From JBALVO01 sp036961445 (lineage in GTDB: Bacteria > Pseudomonadota > Gammaproteobacteria > Pseudomonadales > Halieaceae), in contig JBALVO010000140.1 of NCBI GenBank assembly GCA_036961445.1, forward strand, positions 1 through 9,823: a stretch of DNA of 9,823 bases. The letters run 5' to 3'. This document shows positions 7,692 to 9,823 of this stretch, piece after piece; positions within the stretch are counted from its first letter, which is position 1; every line of letters starts with the position of its first letter. The notes under the pieces were generated by a model that saw only the letters and a program-made list of their open reading frames with translations, had not been told where the DNA came from and ran no database searches. Position numbers and translations under genes: made by a program.

Positions 7692-9659
7692 TCAACCTGG
7701 CGTTCGCGTGAGAATAAAGCTTCTTGTAATAGCGTCCCAGTCCTCGACAGCGGGCTTGTCTTTGTCCGCTTGCGCATCCGCAGCGTCGGAACCCGCGCCG
7801 GTATAGGCCGCATCGAAAGCCGCTACGCTGGAATCCGGGTCACCACTTGATCGCAGACTTTCCTGATTAAGCCAACTGAAGTCAGATTCTGTGGTAGAGA
7901 AAATCACCTTGCAGGACTCACTGCCGACATCGGCAAAATGTTCCTTACCCAGCGCAGCGGTGAGCTTGTTCTTGCCATGGCCAATGTGTACAGTTTTGCC
8001 CGGGCTGAGCTCCTCGCTCGCTTTTCTATGAGGATAGAAGTGACCAATTTCCTTCGAGGCACTTATCCAGAGTATGCTAAAAAAAATCGTTTTTTCTGTT
8101 TCATGATTCGATATCTCAAGAACTAATGGATCCTTCTCGTCAAATTCACAGTTCCCACCGTTCGCTAGCAGTAGTTCACCATCGCTTTGTTGTTTGAACA
8201 AATTGAACTCCACATTTAGCGCCGGGTTGGGGTTGTCCAACCGGAGAACATTTCGAAAGCGGGCAATTTTCTCTAGGTTGCCGAGCAAGATTTTAGCTAC
8301 CCCCGGTTCATCCACACGGTGCAGAGGCATACACGTCACATCGCCATCCTCATAAAATTCCCAGCTTGGACCGCCCAAGGGTGCGGAGTCGACAATGCTC
8401 GCCCGTATGTCTTCTGTTCCGGCCGTCGTTGAAAGCGCCAATAAGCTGGATTTCTCAATACCGGGCTGCAGGATCGCTTTGGCGTCATTTGCAAGACCAC
8501 TCAGGTCCACTTCCAGGCAATCTATTGACGGTACTGCCTCCGTCTCCACGCATCTTGAACCGACAACCAACTCGCCCGTACTTTCAACAACCAACGCGGT
8601 TGATGACAGTGCTCCCACGTGATCGATTTTCAGGACACCAACACTTTGGTCGGATTCTGCCTGTTTCGTCCCCGGTGGGTAAATACCCCATATGGAACCA
8701 CAGCGAAGACCGTGAGCGGCACCGCCGTCCAGAGTGATTTTGTCGCCATTAATGTCTGAAATCGGTATATAAGCCAGCGGCTCTATGTCCTTAACCCCGA
8801 ACAACTCGCGGTCGATGGCGCCTTCAATCTGCGGGTTTTGCCCGGAGACCCCAGACACCACCCCGGAACAGGTTGGTTCGAAGACATCGCGGTAAGTAGT
8901 ACCAGGCTTGGCCCGCAGCAGCGCGTGGGTAAGATTGTAAGTTAACACGCCGTGTTTGACGCTCTCACCATCGCGAGTGAAGTACATTTCCTTGGAAGTT
9001 TGCGTGTCTCTGCAACCGGATATCACGACATAATTGTCGTTAAGCGTCAGCCAGCCGCCGGCGCCCGGCCTGGCCTTGCCAGGCGCCCTCTTCACCTCGT
9101 CAGTGGCAGCGCGAGAAAGTGGCGCGCTTCGGCTTTGAGGGCGGCCCGCAGTTGGTATGCTGCGAGCGGTGGCAGTACTCGCCGGGCCACGAGTCATCGT
9201 TCCGGAGTGACAGGCGTCAAATATAAGCGTGGTATAGCGCGTTTTACTGGCTAAACGTTGCAGCCAATCATTGATCTGGTAGTCGCGAATCTCTCTCCAT
9301 ATTTCCCCTTCAGGCGAAGGCTCGGAATCATCACAGGGCAAAATGCAATTGTCCTTCCCACTACCTTCGTCTGTGTATTCACTTTTCACTTTGCACTGAT
9401 GGCCGTGGCCGCTGTAATGGAAAACAACGATGTCGTCCTTCGCTATCACATCAGCCAGACGATTCATTTCGGCCAGGATAGAATCTCGCGTCGCCTGCTC
9501 ATCGTGGAGCTCAACGATGTTGGCGGCGTCGAAATTAAACTTATTCACGAGGATGCTTTTAATGAGTTTCGCATCATTCACACATCCCCCTAACTGATAC
9601 TTTTCTTCCATGTAGGGGTATTTGTTAATCCCGACGATCAACGCATATTTATTAGCCAT
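7692..9659 (-). CDS. Caspase-like protease (peptidase C14, metacaspase/orthocaspase type)
   Basis: A 655-residue cysteine protease, expected to cleave after Arg or Lys like other metacaspase-type enzymes. Residues 1-155 form the p20-like core: KYALIVGINKYP, catalytic His85 in FHYSGHGHQ, acidic LPCDDSE, and catalytic Cys150 in LIFDACHSG. The p10-like part follows at about 208-290 (YVVISGCRDTQ, then HGVLTYNLTHALL). Between them, residues 152-202 are a low-complexity Arg/Lys/Ser/Pro/Ala loop where self-cleavage could occur. About 295-600 is a C-terminal region; the part with RNVLRLDNPNPALNVEF and IGHFYPHRK resembles extensions seen after bacterial caspase domains (DUF4384-like, uncertain). The tail after 610 is Ala/Asp-rich. 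There is no signal peptide or membrane helix, so it is cytosolic. ATG 9659 has AGGA 8 nt upstream, a good ribosome site. It is the first gene of the operon, so probably its entry point. Confidence 0.93.
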   Translation of the reverse strand: MANKYALIVGINKYPYMEEKYQLGGCVNDAKLIKSILVNKFNFDAANIVELHDEQATRDSILAEMNRLADVIAKDDIVVFHYSGHGHQCKVKSEYTDEGSGKDNCILPCDDSEPSPEGEIWREIRDYQINDWLQRLASKTRYTTLIFDACHSGTMTRGPASTATARSIPTAGRPQSRSAPLSRAATDEVKRAPGKARPGAGGWLTLNDNYVVISGCRDTQTSKEMYFTRDGESVKHGVLTYNLTHALLRAKPGTTYRDVFEPTCSGVVSGVSGQNPQIEGAIDRELFGVKDIEPLAYIPISDINGDKITLDGGAAHGLRCGSIWGIYPPGTKQAESDQSVGVLKIDHVGALSSTALVVESTGELVVGSRCVETEAVPSIDCLEVDLSGLANDAKAILQPGIEKSSLLALSTTAGTEDIRASIVDSAPLGGPSWEFYEDGDVTCMPLHRVDEPGVAKILLGNLEKIARFRNVLRLDNPNPALNVEFNLFKQQSDGELLLANGGNCEFDEKDPLVLEISNHETEKTIFFSILWISASKEIGHFYPHRKASEELSPGKTVHIGHGKNKLTAALGKEHFADVGSESCKVIFSTTESDFSWLNQESLRSSGDPDSSVAAFDAAYTGAGSDAADAQADKDKPAVEDWDAITRSFILTRTPG

Positions 9660-9823
9660 TATTATTGTCCTAACCCGATCAAGCTGAGTGTAATGCCTTG
9701 GCTGTTAAATCGCCATTTATTGAAAATATACGCCTTACTTTCGCGCGGCAATTTCAACCTCACGGCATTAATGTAATGAACCATCCCCACCCTAGCCGCT
9801 AGCGCGGAAGGAGTCCTCAGACT
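9660..9823 (-). promoter_or_regulatory. Leader and probable promoter region of the protease operon
   Basis: This non-coding stretch precedes the caspase gene. On the minus strand AGGA (9668-9671) is the ribosome site. A candidate promoter is TTGCCG (9746-9751) with TATATT (9725-9730), but the spacer is only 15 nt, so the match is modest. The area around 9700-9735 is AT-rich. An 8-bp palindrome, CGCTAGCG, sits at 9797-9804. No gene is evident here, though the right end could belong to an upstream gene outside the window. Confidence 0.3.

Noticed and set aside
7384..7806. Long plus-strand ORFs opposite the CHAT and caspase genes
   Set aside because: The minus-strand frames there encode clear catalytic motifs; the plus-strand frames show no recognisable domain and are shadows.
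9693..9776. 27-codon plus-strand ORF in the operon leader
   Set aside because: It is short, lacks a clear ribosome site and lies antisense in the promoter region; there is no composition or repeat evidence for coding.

Overview
The window reads as accessory DNA from a Gram-negative bacterium, most likely a gammaproteobacterium. This is inferred from protein style only: a membrane-anchored FlgO/TolB-like TPR protein of the type common in marine gammaproteobacteria, a DDE transposase of proteobacterial type, and a Sec-exported S1 protease. No rRNA, tRNA or housekeeping gene is present to fix the taxonomy.

Layout from left to right. Bases 1-486 (+) hold the C-terminal part of a DDE transposase/integrase that runs in from outside the window. 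Bases 573-2594 (-) hold a three-helix, FlgO/TolB-like, TPR-rich protein with a TTG start, convergent with the transposase. Bases 2595-3027 look empty but contain a 59-codon ORF on the + strand (2710-2889). It ends in five perfect heptapeptide repeats (RPGKPDN), and every nucleotide difference between the repeat copies is silent. Bases 3028-9659 (-) are a tight three-gene operon, transcribed right to left: a caspase-like (C14, metacaspase/orthocaspase type) protease; a CHAT-domain (caspase-fold) protein with a zinc ribbon and membrane helices; and an exported trypsin-like serine protease with a duplicated C-terminal module. Gene junctions are 8 and 6 nt. Bases 9660-9823 are the leader and probable promoter region of the operon.

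The notable unit is the operon. It joins three different proteases, all with their catalytic residues in place: a cytosolic caspase (His85/Cys150), a membrane-tethered CHAT protein (His75/Cys111) and an exported serine protease (His71/Asp101/Ser196). Caspase, CHAT and trypsin-like domains are known to co-occur in bacterial conflict, programmed-death and signalling systems. This set has no STAND NTPase, gasdermin or CRISPR component in view, so it may be a compact protease relay across the inner membrane. That role is inference. The repeat-peptide ORF lies convergent to the end of the operon and may or may not belong to it.
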